Source: DATAWK01 sp036267255
GTDB lineage: Bacteria; Acidobacteriota; Terriglobia; Terriglobales; Acidobacteriaceae
Length of the DNA stretch: 64,000 nt
NCBI GenBank assembly: GCA_036267255.1
Contig: DATAWK010000041.1
Location: forward strand, 310,001 to 374,000
Direction of reading: 5' to 3'
In this document: positions 35,890 through 44,800 of the stretch, one piece after another
How the letters are laid out: each line of letters opens with the position of its first letter
Position numbering within the stretch: position 1 is the stretch's first letter
The notes under the pieces: model-generated
Told to the model about the DNA's origin: nothing
What the model saw: only the letters and a program-made list of their open reading frames with translations
The model's database searches: none
Made by a program: the position numbers and the translations under genes

Positions 35890-36882
35890 GTGCGCTTTTT
35901 CCTTTCATCCCTAATGCTGGCAGTGGTTTTGGCGGGAGCAGGATTTTATTTTCTGCTGCGATATCCGGCTGGGCCTGGGACAACGAAAATCGTGACCATT
36001 GCGCCAGGGTCCTCGGTTGGGCAGATTGCTACTGAGCTTAAAGCTGATGGCGTGATTCGCAGCAGGCACGCGTTTGCGCTATGGGCACGCATCGAAGCTG
36101 GAACGCTGAAAGCAGGGACGTACCGTTTTGATCATCCGGCACCGATGACGGAAGTATATGAGCGGTTACAGAGCGGGGATGTGTACACCATCGCACTTAC
36201 CATCCCAGAGGGATACAACATTTTCGATATTGCCCAGGCAATAGAACGGGCTGGACTGGGAAAAAACGAGGATTTTCTGGCTGCCGAGCAAAAAAATACC
36301 GATCTGATCCAAGATCTTGACCCCAATGCGCAGAGTCTGGAGGGCTATCTGTTCCCGGATACTTATCAGGTGGCTCCCAATACGCCCCCTCGAGAGATTC
36401 TAGCGACGATGGTACGACGCTTCCGGGAAGCGGCAACGGCACTGGGACTAAACATGAACGTACATGCAGTGGTCACGCTGGCATCGCTGGTGGAACGGGA
36501 GACGCCAGTGGAAGCAGATCGGCCACTGGTGGCGGGGGTATTTGCGAACCGGATGGCGCGAGGAATGTCACTAGATACCGATCCCTCAGTCATTTACGCG
36601 GCGTTGCTAGAAAAGCGCTACCGCGGGACGATTTATGCATCTGATCTGAAGGCAGACTCGTCTTACAACACATATATGCATGCCGGACTGCCTCCGGGCC
36701 CGATCTGCAGTCCGGGATTGCCGTCTTTGCGGGCAGCCATGCAACCGGCAAAGACAGACTATCTGTACTTCGTGAGTGACCCAGAGCATCCCGGACACTC
36801 CAGATTTGCGACAACCCTTGAAGAGCATGAAAAAAACGTGACGGCCTACAGAAACGAACAACATCGCGGGAGCGGACGGTAA
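35890..36882 (+). CDS. mltG: Endolytic murein transglycosylase MltG
   Basis: 330 residues from a GTG start; one N-terminal membrane helix. A LysM-like part (~40-110) is followed by the YceG domain with IPEGYNIFDIAQ, SLEGYLFPDTY and the catalytic Glu in LASLVERETPVEADRPLVAG. It cuts nascent peptidoglycan strands and sets glycan length. The next gene, a lipoprotein, starts 10 bases later and is probably cotranscribed. Confidence 0.94.
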   Translation: MRFFLSSLMLAVVLAGAGFYFLLRYPAGPGTTKIVTIAPGSSVGQIATELKADGVIRSRHAFALWARIEAGTLKAGTYRFDHPAPMTEVYERLQSGDVYTIALTIPEGYNIFDIAQAIERAGLGKNEDFLAAEQKNTDLIQDLDPNAQSLEGYLFPDTYQVAPNTPPREILATMVRRFREAATALGLNMNVHAVVTLASLVERETPVEADRPLVAGVFANRMARGMSLDTDPSVIYAALLEKRYRGTIYASDLKADSSYNTYMHAGLPPGPICSPGLPSLRAAMQPAKTDYLYFVSDPEHPGHSRFATTLEEHEKNVTAYRNEQHRGSGR

Positions 36883-36892
36883 AAAGGAACCA

Positions 36893-37813
36893 GTGAGAGG
36901 GAAACGCCTCAGGCAAATGTGGATGTTCACCCGCAGGCGAACGTGCTTGCTGGCATTGCTGTCGGTTGCGGCGATGGGAACCACGGGTTGTCTGAGCCAT
37001 ACGCGCATCCTGGAAAAGCCGCTGCCGGCAAACGTTGTGGTGAGCGCCAGCGCGGAACAACTTATTTTGCGAGTCAACAATCAATATAATTTCATCCACT
37101 CGTTGAGTGCCACGGTTTATATTCGTGCCTCTGTTGGCGGGGCAAACAAGGGCAAGGAGACGGACTATACGTCGATCCGGGGCTTCATCCTGTTACGTAA
37201 GCCAGATATGCTGCGCGTGCTGGGGATGGTGCCTGTGCTGGAGACACGCGCTTTTGACATGGCGAGCAACGGGAACCAGTTCACTCTATTGATGCCTACC
37301 AAGAACAAGGCAATCACCGGCAATGAAACAGTGACAAACCCTTCAAAAAACCCCCTGGAAAACCTCCGGCCTGCGGTGTTTCTGGATTCCCTGCTGGTTC
37401 AGAGTGTGAAGCCAAACGAGTTGGTCTACGTTACCAACGAAACGCGTGTCGTACGAGATCCACACACGAAGCGACTGATGGAGGAGCCGGATTACGACCT
37501 GGGAATTTTGCGACGCAAGGACAGTAGCAATGAGTTGATTCCGGTGCGCGTGATTCACATCAGCCGTACCGATCTGCTGCCTTATGAGCAAGACATCTAC
37601 GATGACAAGGGGACCCTGGTCACCAAAGCTACCTATAGCAAATACCAGATTTTTGGACAAACAGACTTTCCGACGGAGATTAACATTCAACGTCTACAGG
37701 ACGAGTACGAGATCGATCTGACAATCCAAAAGCTGAGATTGAACCTGCCCTTGGCAGACGATCAGTTCCAACTGAAGATTCCTGCCGGTACTGCTGTGAA
37801 GCACCTGCAGTAG
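36893..37813 (+). CDS. Outer-membrane lipoprotein, DUF4292/LolA-like
   Basis: 306 residues from a GTG start with AAGGA upstream. A lipoprotein signal ends GTTGC (Cys 33). The mature part is beta-rich and resembles the DUF4292/LolAB half-barrel (residues ~60-240, with IRGFILLRKPDMLRVLGMVP). Such proteins bind lipids or lipoproteins in envelope transport. Linkage to mltG suggests an envelope job. Specific cargo is unknown. Confidence 0.75.
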   Translation: MRGKRLRQMWMFTRRRTCLLALLSVAAMGTTGCLSHTRILEKPLPANVVVSASAEQLILRVNNQYNFIHSLSATVYIRASVGGANKGKETDYTSIRGFILLRKPDMLRVLGMVPVLETRAFDMASNGNQFTLLMPTKNKAITGNETVTNPSKNPLENLRPAVFLDSLLVQSVKPNELVYVTNETRVVRDPHTKRLMEEPDYDLGILRRKDSSNELIPVRVIHISRTDLLPYEQDIYDDKGTLVTKATYSKYQIFGQTDFPTEINIQRLQDEYEIDLTIQKLRLNLPLADDQFQLKIPAGTAVKHLQ

Positions 37814-37910
37814 AACTGCGCCGTTTCTCCGCAGCCATGCGAAGGAAAAGACCCACAGCGGACCCGCTTATGTTGAAAATTTCCCAACGATCTTTCCAAC
37901 GGCTCAAGAC

Positions 37911-38990
37911 CTAGCGGCCCAAGACGCGATGGATATCCGCACGATCATGATGCGCGTGTATGGCAGCCAAGATATCCAATGCCAAGGCCAACGCTGCGCG
38001 GCCATCTTCAGCGGACACAATGGGCTGTGTGCGCTGGCGCACGCAATCGGCAAAAGATTCCATTTCCAGTTGCAGAGGTTCGCCCGGCGGCACTTCGAGC
38101 TTGCGCAGGCCCAGCTGCGGCGTCGGATGCTGCACATCTGCGGGTTGAAACCGAATCGCCGAATGCGATTCTGATGGCGCAACGTTTGCGTTTGCCTGGT
38201 CACTAGAGCCGGTGCGGCCGGAAACGTCTATGGTGAGTACGTCCTGGCGTGCGTAGTCGATGGAGATGTACTGATGGGGCTGAAAGAAGCGAAGTTTCCG
38301 TACCCGCTCGGTGCTAACGCGGCTGGCTGTGAAGTTCGCAATGCAGCCGGACTCAAATTCGACGCGCACATTGGCAATGTCAACCTTGGAGCTGAGAACC
38401 GGGAGACCCACGGCGCGGACTTCTCGTACAGGTGAGGCGACAAAGCTATGCACAACATCGAGATCGTGGATCATGAGATCGAGCACAACATCGACATCGA
38501 GAGAGCGCAGGGTAAAAATGCTGAGTCGATGCGCCTCAAAAAATAACGGATTGTTGAGTAGCGGCCGCACCGCACGAACTGCCGGGTTGAAGCGCTCCAA
38601 ATGGCCTACCTGGATGAGGCGGCTATGGCGGCGCGCCAGCCGAATGAGTGCATCCGCTTCTTCCAGTGTGGCAGTGAATGGCTTCTCCACAAGCACATCC
38701 ATATCCGCCGAGAGAAGCTCTGAGGCCACAGCGGCATGGTGAACCGTAGGCACCGCAACAGAAGCGGCGTCCAGCGAAGATTGGGCAAGGAGCAACTGCC
38801 GGACAGACTGATATGCAGGAATCCGATACTCCGCCGCTAAAACCGCGGATCGTTGCACGTCGGGTTCCACCAAAGCCACAAGCTGGACTGCATGGCCAGC
38901 AGACTCCATTTGCCGCCAGACGCGCAGGTGGTTTTGGCCAAAGATACCGGCCCCGACGACAGCCACACGCAGCGGACGATTGGATGGCAA
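37911..38990 (-). CDS. Gfo/Idh/MocA family oxidoreductase
   Basis: 359 residues from a TTG start. LRVAVVGAGIFGQNHLRVW is the Rossmann loop, VEKPFTATLEEAD holds the EKP motif, and VLDLMIHDLDVVHSF the catalytic Asp/His segment. Family members linked to LPS biosynthesis, such as the UDP-GlcNAc 3-dehydrogenase GnnA, share this layout, but nothing else here fixes the substrate. A small gene lies just upstream and is probably cotranscribed. Confidence 0.87.
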   Translation of the reverse strand: MPSNRPLRVAVVGAGIFGQNHLRVWRQMESAGHAVQLVALVEPDVQRSAVLAAEYRIPAYQSVRQLLLAQSSLDAASVAVPTVHHAAVASELLSADMDVLVEKPFTATLEEADALIRLARRHSRLIQVGHLERFNPAVRAVRPLLNNPLFFEAHRLSIFTLRSLDVDVVLDLMIHDLDVVHSFVASPVREVRAVGLPVLSSKVDIANVRVEFESGCIANFTASRVSTERVRKLRFFQPHQYISIDYARQDVLTIDVSGRTGSSDQANANVAPSESHSAIRFQPADVQHPTPQLGLRKLEVPPGEPLQLEMESFADCVRQRTQPIVSAEDGRAALALALDILAAIHAHHDRADIHRVLGR

Positions 38991-38999
38991 GATCGTGAA

Positions 39000-39212
39000 C
39001 TACTTTCCTTCCACGGTATGCAAACAACGGGTGTACAGCTCCAACAGGTGCGTCACCTGATCTTCCGGTTTGGACGCTGGCGTAGCAACAAAGCCCGTCG
39101 AAGGGGTAGTGGGGCGAGCAACGCCCGTTGTCACTGTAATGAACTTGAGCAGATCGAGGGCAATGTCCTCATTGCGACGCGTTCCGTTAACGACCGATGA
39201 AGCCTGATCCAT
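39000..39212 (-). CDS. Small conserved-looking protein, unknown
   Basis: 70 residues with GGAGG 13 bases before the ATG. It has two predicted helices (ALDLLKFITVTTGVA and VTHLLELYTRCLHTVEGK) joined by a Pro/Thr-rich linker. No domain is recognised. Its stop is 9 bases before the start of the oxidoreductase gene, and it is coded like its neighbour, so it is likely real and cotranscribed. Confidence 0.6.
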   Translation of the reverse strand: MDQASSVVNGTRRNEDIALDLLKFITVTTGVARPTTPSTGFVATPASKPEDQVTHLLELYTRCLHTVEGK

Positions 39213-39295
39213 TCCGATGATTCCTCCAAAGCGATGCTAACAAATTGCGGAGAGATGCGAAGGCAAGAGCGTGCTCCAGCGCTTTGCGATTGGTG

Positions 39296-40012
39296 TCAAT
39301 ACTCCGACGCGATATAACAGACCCGCCCTACGATACGGTCTGTGGGCTGTTCGTGTATGGAAAGTTCCACGAGACGTACGGGATAGTTATGGTTGCGGGG
39401 ACGAAGTACGAGACGGTTTGACTCAAAGGAAAGAAAACAAATGTGCAGGCGGTCCATCGTTTGTACGGCATAGAGCGTGGGCTGAAGCGGGCGGTAATGC
39501 GCTAAGGAACGATAGTGGCGATCGATAATAACGACCGAGGCCGGTTGTACGATAGGATCCATGGCCGCAGCGTGTTCCGCATCTGCCCGGATGGCTACAA
39601 AACGTTGCCAAGACTGACGTCCAGCCGATAGGCGTGCATGGGAGAGATGAAGCACAGAATCTGCAACGTCGATGGTCTCCAGTATTGAAGTCGAGGCAAT
39701 GCGTGCCTCCGAGATGGCTGCAGCGTGGGTGACAACTGGAACCGTCAATACGAGAGAAGCAGGAGATTGGCTATGCGTGGGTTGTGCAGCGGTAGCCTGC
39801 GCGGGAAGAAGGTCAATAACGGAAAGATTTTCTGCAGAGAGAACACGATCCATGCCTTCGAGGCTGAGCGATCGTTTGCTATTGAGAAAATTGGAGATGT
39901 GAGCATGGCGGAATCCCGTAACGCGGGCAAGGCTGGAGCCCGAGAGCAGACCGCGGTCAATTCGTCGCAGGATTTCCTGACGGAGATTCTCGTGTAGCTG
40001 TGAAAAATTCAT
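39296..40012 (-). CDS. CI-type regulator with S24-like domain lacking the catalytic dyad
   Basis: The ATG at 40012 gives 238 residues. Residues ~10-65 form a Cro/CI helix-turn-helix (LARVTGFRHAHISNFLNSKR). The C-terminal ~110 residues align by eye with the LexA/CI S24 domain: RADAEHAAAMDPIVQPASVVIID, then LYAVQTMDRLHICFLSF, then LRPRNHNYP. Where active members have G-D/N-S-M, this has AAAM, and the usual Lys is absent. It should dimerise but not self-cleave. It diverges from the phage-like cluster and may control it, or may be a host gene. Confidence 0.75.
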   Translation of the reverse strand: MNFSQLHENLRQEILRRIDRGLLSGSSLARVTGFRHAHISNFLNSKRSLSLEGMDRVLSAENLSVIDLLPAQATAAQPTHSQSPASLVLTVPVVTHAAAISEARIASTSILETIDVADSVLHLSHARLSAGRQSWQRFVAIRADAEHAAAMDPIVQPASVVIIDRHYRSLAHYRPLQPTLYAVQTMDRLHICFLSFESNRLVLRPRNHNYPVRLVELSIHEQPTDRIVGRVCYIASEY

Positions 40013-40031
40013 GCCGGAACAGTAACACTTA

Positions 40032-40056
40032 GCTAATATCAATACATTTTGTTAGC
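40032..40056. promoter_or_regulatory. Inverted repeat, possible operator of the CI-type regulator
   Basis: GCTAA (40032-40036) and TTAGC (40052-40056) are spaced by 15 bases, 20 bases upstream of the regulator's start codon. Position suits autoregulation; the arms are short. Confidence 0.35.
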
Positions 40057-40137
40057 CCAGAGATTAGGCCTGATTCTGAAAAAGTAAACGGAATTGCCGT
40101 GTTTTTAATCATCGCTTATCTGTGAGAAAAATTTTTC

Positions 40138-40166
40138 TTGACATACTTTTCCGGTTTGCATATTTA
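40138..40166 (+). promoter_or_regulatory. Sigma-70-type promoter at the left end of the phage-like cluster
   Basis: TTGACA (40138-40143), 17-base spacer, TATTTA (40161-40166). It points rightward, 36 bases before a small gene with a good ribosome-binding site, in an AT-rich stretch. It is the best promoter seen near the cluster. Confidence 0.65.
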
Positions 40167-40201
40167 TTGGAAACTTCTGCATAAGTATTACGAGGTGTTA
40201 C

Positions 40202-40396
40202 ATGTCCGACCTAACTCCCCCAACTGCCGGTCAGACGTATGCTTTCTTGAATTTCGTATCAATAGAGAAGTATCTGTTAGACGATATTCAACATAGCGAG
40301 ACAGCAGCAGGCTCTTCTATAAAGTCCACCACAACAAAGATAGGTTTCGCCATATCTTTGCATTCAGACAATAGGCTGTTCAATCTGAGTTCTTGA
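40202..40396 (+). CDS. Small protein, unknown, first gene after the cluster promoter
   Basis: 64 residues; GAGG lies six bases before the ATG and a good promoter lies upstream. The sequence (MSDLTPPTAGQTYAFLNFVS at the start, Ser/Thr-rich later) matches nothing I recognise. No signal or membrane helix. Placement opposite the CI-type regulator resembles a cro or antirepressor slot, but there is no helix-turn-helix to support that. Confidence 0.45.
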   Translation: MSDLTPPTAGQTYAFLNFVSIEKYLLDDIQHSETAAGSSIKSTTTKIGFAISLHSDNRLFNLSS

Positions 40397-40434
40397 ATCC
40401 ACACACTCCCAAATATCAGAACAAATAACAGAAG

Positions 40435-40543
40435 GCGGAGACGTGCATGCTGCGCCAGTAGCAGACCACAGAGTCTGAATGGCTAGGCAGTCTCCGCAAT
40501 TGAACCTTGCTTTAGGCGAAGATACCGCATGCCTGAAGCAGGG
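40435..40543 (+). ncRNA. Candidate structured RNA or leader upstream of the zinc-ribbon gene
   Basis: Two successive stems. The first is closed by GCGGAGAC (40435-40442) and GTCTCCGC (40490-40497) and encloses a hairpin CAGAC-N5-GTCTG. The second is a 13-bp stem, CCTTGCTTTAGGC (40505-40517) with GCCTGAAGCAGGG (40531-40543), in which two positions pair as G-U. The stretch has no gene and ends 34 bases before the next start codon. It could be a riboswitch-like leader, a small RNA or a phage packaging signal; I do not recognise a known class. Confidence 0.45.
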
Positions 40544-40577
40544 TGAATGCTTTTCTTGCCTTGGAGATTAACTGATT

Positions 40578-40790
40578 ATGAATGAATCGCATTTGCATTT
40601 AAAAGTATGTGAGGGATGTGGACGTTTATGGCTCCGAAATATTGGTACATATGGAATTTACTGCCGACGTTGTAATACCCAGCTCGCACAATTTCCTCCC
40701 CCTCGTGGCCGCCGTCGAACAGGGCGCCCCCACAAGGGTTCTCATGCCTGCGAGCAACAACTGCTGGCGAGGACTGGAGGTAAACAATGA
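40578..40790 (+). CDS. Small zinc-ribbon protein
   Basis: 70 residues with a four-cysteine zinc ribbon: CEGC (Cys11, Cys14) and CRRC (Cys29, Cys32), followed by a basic tail (PPRGRRRTGRPHKG). Such proteins bind nucleic acids or regulate transcription. GGAG lies upstream. Its stop overlaps the next start (ATGA), so it is coupled to the sigma-like gene. Confidence 0.7.
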   Translation: MNESHLHLKVCEGCGRLWLRNIGTYGIYCRRCNTQLAQFPPPRGRRRTGRPHKGSHACEQQLLARTGGKQ

Positions 40791-41320
40791 GCTCAGCACT
40801 GAGGCTATTCGAACTGCAGGCAGAAGGAAATGGCACACTGCAGCCAGACAACACAGCTCGCGTACGGCCAAAAGACATACGAGAAAAAAAGCAAACTGAG
40901 GAACGGCGACCTGCCCAACGACAAGGGCTGGCATTTTATCGGAAATATACTGAAGCCATGTTGCGTCGATACATGCGACTTTCCATGAGGGTCGGCAGAA
41001 TGCCCTCCTTTCTTGGGCAGGATGTGTTTCGTGGAAAAACGAGCACCTATCGAATCAACAGCTTTGAAGATGCGATTATTTTTGTACATGATATGGAGAA
41101 ATGCATAGAGAGGCTGGATGCATTTTCGCAACAGATACTCACCCGCGTGGCTATACAGGAATACACCCAAGGTGAAGCTGCACACTTACTAAGGGTTAGC
41201 CTACGAACGATCGTACGACGTTATGGAGATGCATTGGATGACTTGACAGAAATTCTTCTGGACAGAAAACTAATGCGGATTGAACCAAACTATTCTGAAA
41301 GCAATCAAGACAGCAACTAG
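40787..41320 (+). CDS. Sigma-region-4-like regulator
   Basis: 177 residues. Residues ~110-158 look like sigma-70 region 4: CIERLDAFSQQILTRVAIQE, then a helix-turn-helix (TQGEAAHLLRVSLRTIVRRY) and DDLTEILL. Residues ~48-90 are basic and helical and do not look like sigma region 2. The protein may be a phage late-gene activator or a degenerate sigma factor. It is coupled to the zinc-ribbon gene, and a long hairpin follows it. Together these two look like a control module for the particle genes. Confidence 0.65.
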   Translation: MSSALRLFELQAEGNGTLQPDNTARVRPKDIREKKQTEERRPAQRQGLAFYRKYTEAMLRRYMRLSMRVGRMPSFLGQDVFRGKTSTYRINSFEDAIIFVHDMEKCIERLDAFSQQILTRVAIQEYTQGEAAHLLRVSLRTIVRRYGDALDDLTEILLDRKLMRIEPNYSESNQDSN

Positions 41321-41418
41321 ATAGATTGCGCTTAAAGCAAGACACTGAACAACTTAAACGTCTGGCGCAAGTACATGCTGGACTTTGCTATTCTAGTAAC
41401 AGAAGTCAAGACGGCAAA

Positions 41419-41454
41419 CAATGGAGGAAGCATGATGCTTCCTCCATTGCATTT
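41419..41454 (+). terminator. 31-base near-perfect palindrome, probable terminator
   Basis: CAATGGAGGAAGCAT (41419-41433) and ATGCTTCCTCCATTG (41435-41449) are exact complements around one base, followed by a weak CATTTT. It separates the regulator pair from the following gene. Confidence 0.6.
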
Positions 41455-41486
41455 TGTCCACAATAATTTAGTTAGGATGGAACGGC

Positions 41487-41858
41487 TTGCCGAAGCACAC
41501 TGCACAGGACATTCCTGCGGAAAAGCGTGTGGGGCGCCGCACAGTTAACAGAACACAGGAAGATTACACCTCTCTTGCGCGTAATCTAGTTTTACGTTCC
41601 TGGGCAGGCATTATCCAAGGACTTATTGATAAGGCACTTGCAGGTGGCTATCAGCAAACCAAGCTATTGTTGGATCTATGTGAGCTATCAAAGGCGGATG
41701 CAAAACAGGCCCAAGAAAAGGATAAACAACAGCTTTGCGATGTGCTCCTGAGTGGGCTACGGATTTCTCTGCAGCGGGCTGATAACTGTGCTGGCAACCA
41801 TGAACCGACAGAAAAACCAATATCGCTGGATGACAATGACAAGCATAAAAAACTGTAG
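41487..41858 (+). CDS. Small helical protein, unknown; occupies a small-terminase-like position
   Basis: 123 residues from a TTG start with AGGA nine bases upstream. Helical, with a central LVLRSWAGIIQGLIDKALAG segment and a charged C-terminus (DDNDKHKKL). No domain is recognised. A small terminase subunit is expected somewhere before the large one; size and helicity would allow it, but the fibre-like gene lies in between, so this is only a suggestion. Confidence 0.5.
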   Translation: MPKHTAQDIPAEKRVGRRTVNRTQEDYTSLARNLVLRSWAGIIQGLIDKALAGGYQQTKLLLDLCELSKADAKQAQEKDKQQLCDVLLSGLRISLQRADNCAGNHEPTEKPISLDDNDKHKKL

Positions 41859-41886
41859 TACATCCGAAGAAAGCAGGAGTCCGCGC

Positions 41887-44800
41887 ATGCGGGCCGGATT
41901 TCCCTGGCTTAGTGTTTTGGGAGCATTCTTCCTCGTACTTACTTATAGCTGTATCAGTTACGCTCAAGTAACCACTACTCTCATCCAAGACACCATATAC
42001 CATGCCGACGGAACGTATGCTTCTGGAAGCTTGCTCGTGAGCTGGCCGGCTTTTACGACGGCAACGGGGAAAGCGATTCCTGCGGGGAGCATTTCCGCAC
42101 CAATTGGAGCAAACGGCAGTGTCACTCTGAATTTGACACCAAACGTAGGTGCTGCTCCCGCTGGAACTTACTACACAGCGGTCTATCATCTGGATGATGG
42201 AACGGTCAGTAAAGAATATTGGGTTGTACCTAATGTTGCGACCACGACAATAACTGCGATGCGGAGTCAGGTAATGCCAGCGAGTGTCGCAGTACAAACC
42301 GTGAGTCAGAGCTCTGTTGATGTTTTATTGAATAACTATTTGCCCTTGAGCGGTGGGTCTCTTGGCGGTTCCCTTGTCCTGAATGCAGACCCACAAAGCC
42401 CATTACAGGCAGCGACAAAAGAGTATGTGGATAGCAGCGTACAAAGCGTTGCTTCATCTCTGAACCAAAAGGTAGCGACAGTACCCTCTGGAAACCAAGT
42501 TATCCAACAACCTGCAGGAACAAACCTAGCGGCAAACATATTTCAGGGGAAATATTACGCCAGCCAGTACCAAACAGGTGCAGGGAATAATGGCATATCA
42601 AGCCTCACAAAAGGTACGTATTGTGCATCGGGTTCCCCAGGTGGCACCACTGGATGTTCTATCGAGGTAGAACCTACTTATGGGAACACGGAAGATCCCA
42701 AGGGCTACGGGAATGCCTTGTACGGAAATAATATCCAAAACATGACATGGCCGACGAATACCCATGTGCATGATGAACGTAATGGAGTCACGGCAGATTA
42801 TTATGAGAATCCAATTTCTCAAACTCCCCCACAGTCTGCTGGGAATTCCATAACATCTAACTTCACACTTCCATATCAACAATGGGCAACGTATGATGCG
42901 TCCCACCTTAGCTCTGAATACCTACAAACAACAGATTATGATGGTGGAATTAACTTTGATAATTACTTTAGCGGTGAGCCTGAATATTTATTTAAGCCCT
43001 ACTATCACAATTTAGTTCTTGCGACAACGACATACACTTCTGGTCAGCAGGAAGCAATTCAAAACATACTCAATTGCCACGGAGCCGGCGATTGCCTAGC
43101 CATGTCAACAACCGTTACGTGTGATGGTGGGTGGTCTGCAGGAAATGATGAAGGATGCCACTCAGGGGACCTTAACATTTCTGAAGATACTGCAGTATAT
43201 AGGGGGACTGTCGTCGGATCATTTCCAAACGGCACAGTAGCTTTGCCAACGAACGCCACCGCGGGAGCAGGAACTGAAGGCAAGGATCGTACGCTCCTCG
43301 ATACGTTATCTGCAAAAATTATCCGTGGCGGCCCATTCACGGGGTATGCCAATCCGACACAAACAGGACCCGCTAGCAATAGTGCTCCGACACCTCCTGC
43401 AGCAATCGACAGTGCAGCAAACTGGCCTGTCTCGACCATGGTGCAATTATGCAATGCTGCCAGCAATAACGGTGGAGGAACCTGTGCTGCCGGCAGCCAG
43501 CCGACAGGGTTTGTTCCATCGGCTACGGGCATGATTCAGCCCGCCGCTTCTGTAACATTGAATGTTGTAGCACCCTATACAGTCAGCAGTTATTCCGGTC
43601 TTCCTGCAGGGTATTGCAGTTCGAGCAATCTTCAATCATCCAATTCCTCGGGAACTTGCTATATGCCTGCGACGGGTGTTGGGTGCCTGGCATCACCAGA
43701 AGCATTTGAGAGTGCCAATTACACCTATAACAGCACGAACCAGACCATTACGATTACAAATATGCAGTACCCACACTCAAACGGAATGACATTTTCAACG
43801 GGTGGCTTGTGCCAATATGCCGTAGAAGACACTGCGAATACTTCCAGTTACAACAGCATTAAACAGATTTTTCCAATCATAGGCTCTGTCTCTCCAAATG
43901 AGTTTTACTACTATAGCTTTCGTCCTAACCTTGGATACACCCCAGCCGTTCTTGGCGTGAGCAATGTTACAACGTCAACTGCAGCGACGGGGGCAGACTT
44001 TTGCGTAACATTGACCATGACTGCCTTCGTGTTACAGGCCGACAATAAGACTGTCGAAATGGCTGGAAATTTGCCTGCAGGGATTTATGATTATTCTGAT
44101 TTTAATGAACTGACGATGGCAATAACTACGCCTAATTCCACCTATAACGGGAACTATGCCGTATCCTACGGAACAAAAGCAGGAAATTGGCTTAGTTATG
44201 TCTTGCCAACTGCACCTACCGGAACTGCACCTACCTCTGGAACAGCTACGTTCTGTAACATGAATTACAATCTTTATCCCTCAGCGCAGGTACAAAGCGT
44301 CTATGATACGGCAACTTCTTCGGTTGATGGCACAATGACTTTGATGCCGAATACTGTGAATTGGGGGAGTGGTGATCCAGTCGAGGAAGCACACTATCCC
44401 TGGTTGCTTGTGGCCTTCAACCACGGATCGGGAGCAGATCAATTCCTACCGCGTCCCAACACCGGTCAAGCTCTCGATGGAATTTCCTATAACGATCTTC
44501 TATCAGGATCTGGATTCATCGGATACAGTATCAACAACAATACGCCACAAAATATGTACCTACGATACGGCGGCACTCACATTGCGCCCGTAGCAGGACT
44601 AGAAGTGAACGGTGAATGGGAGACTCTTTATGGAGCAACGCTACCACCCGATGTTGGTAGCGTTGTAGATGTCTTTAACTGTAAGCCAGCTCCTGTAGGG
44701 TGCAATAGCGCCAATAGTAATTTCAATGTTTTAACTATGCCTAACGGAGGAAATTTAAACTGGGATCCAAACTCAAAGGTATGGACCTGGGACTCGCCGT

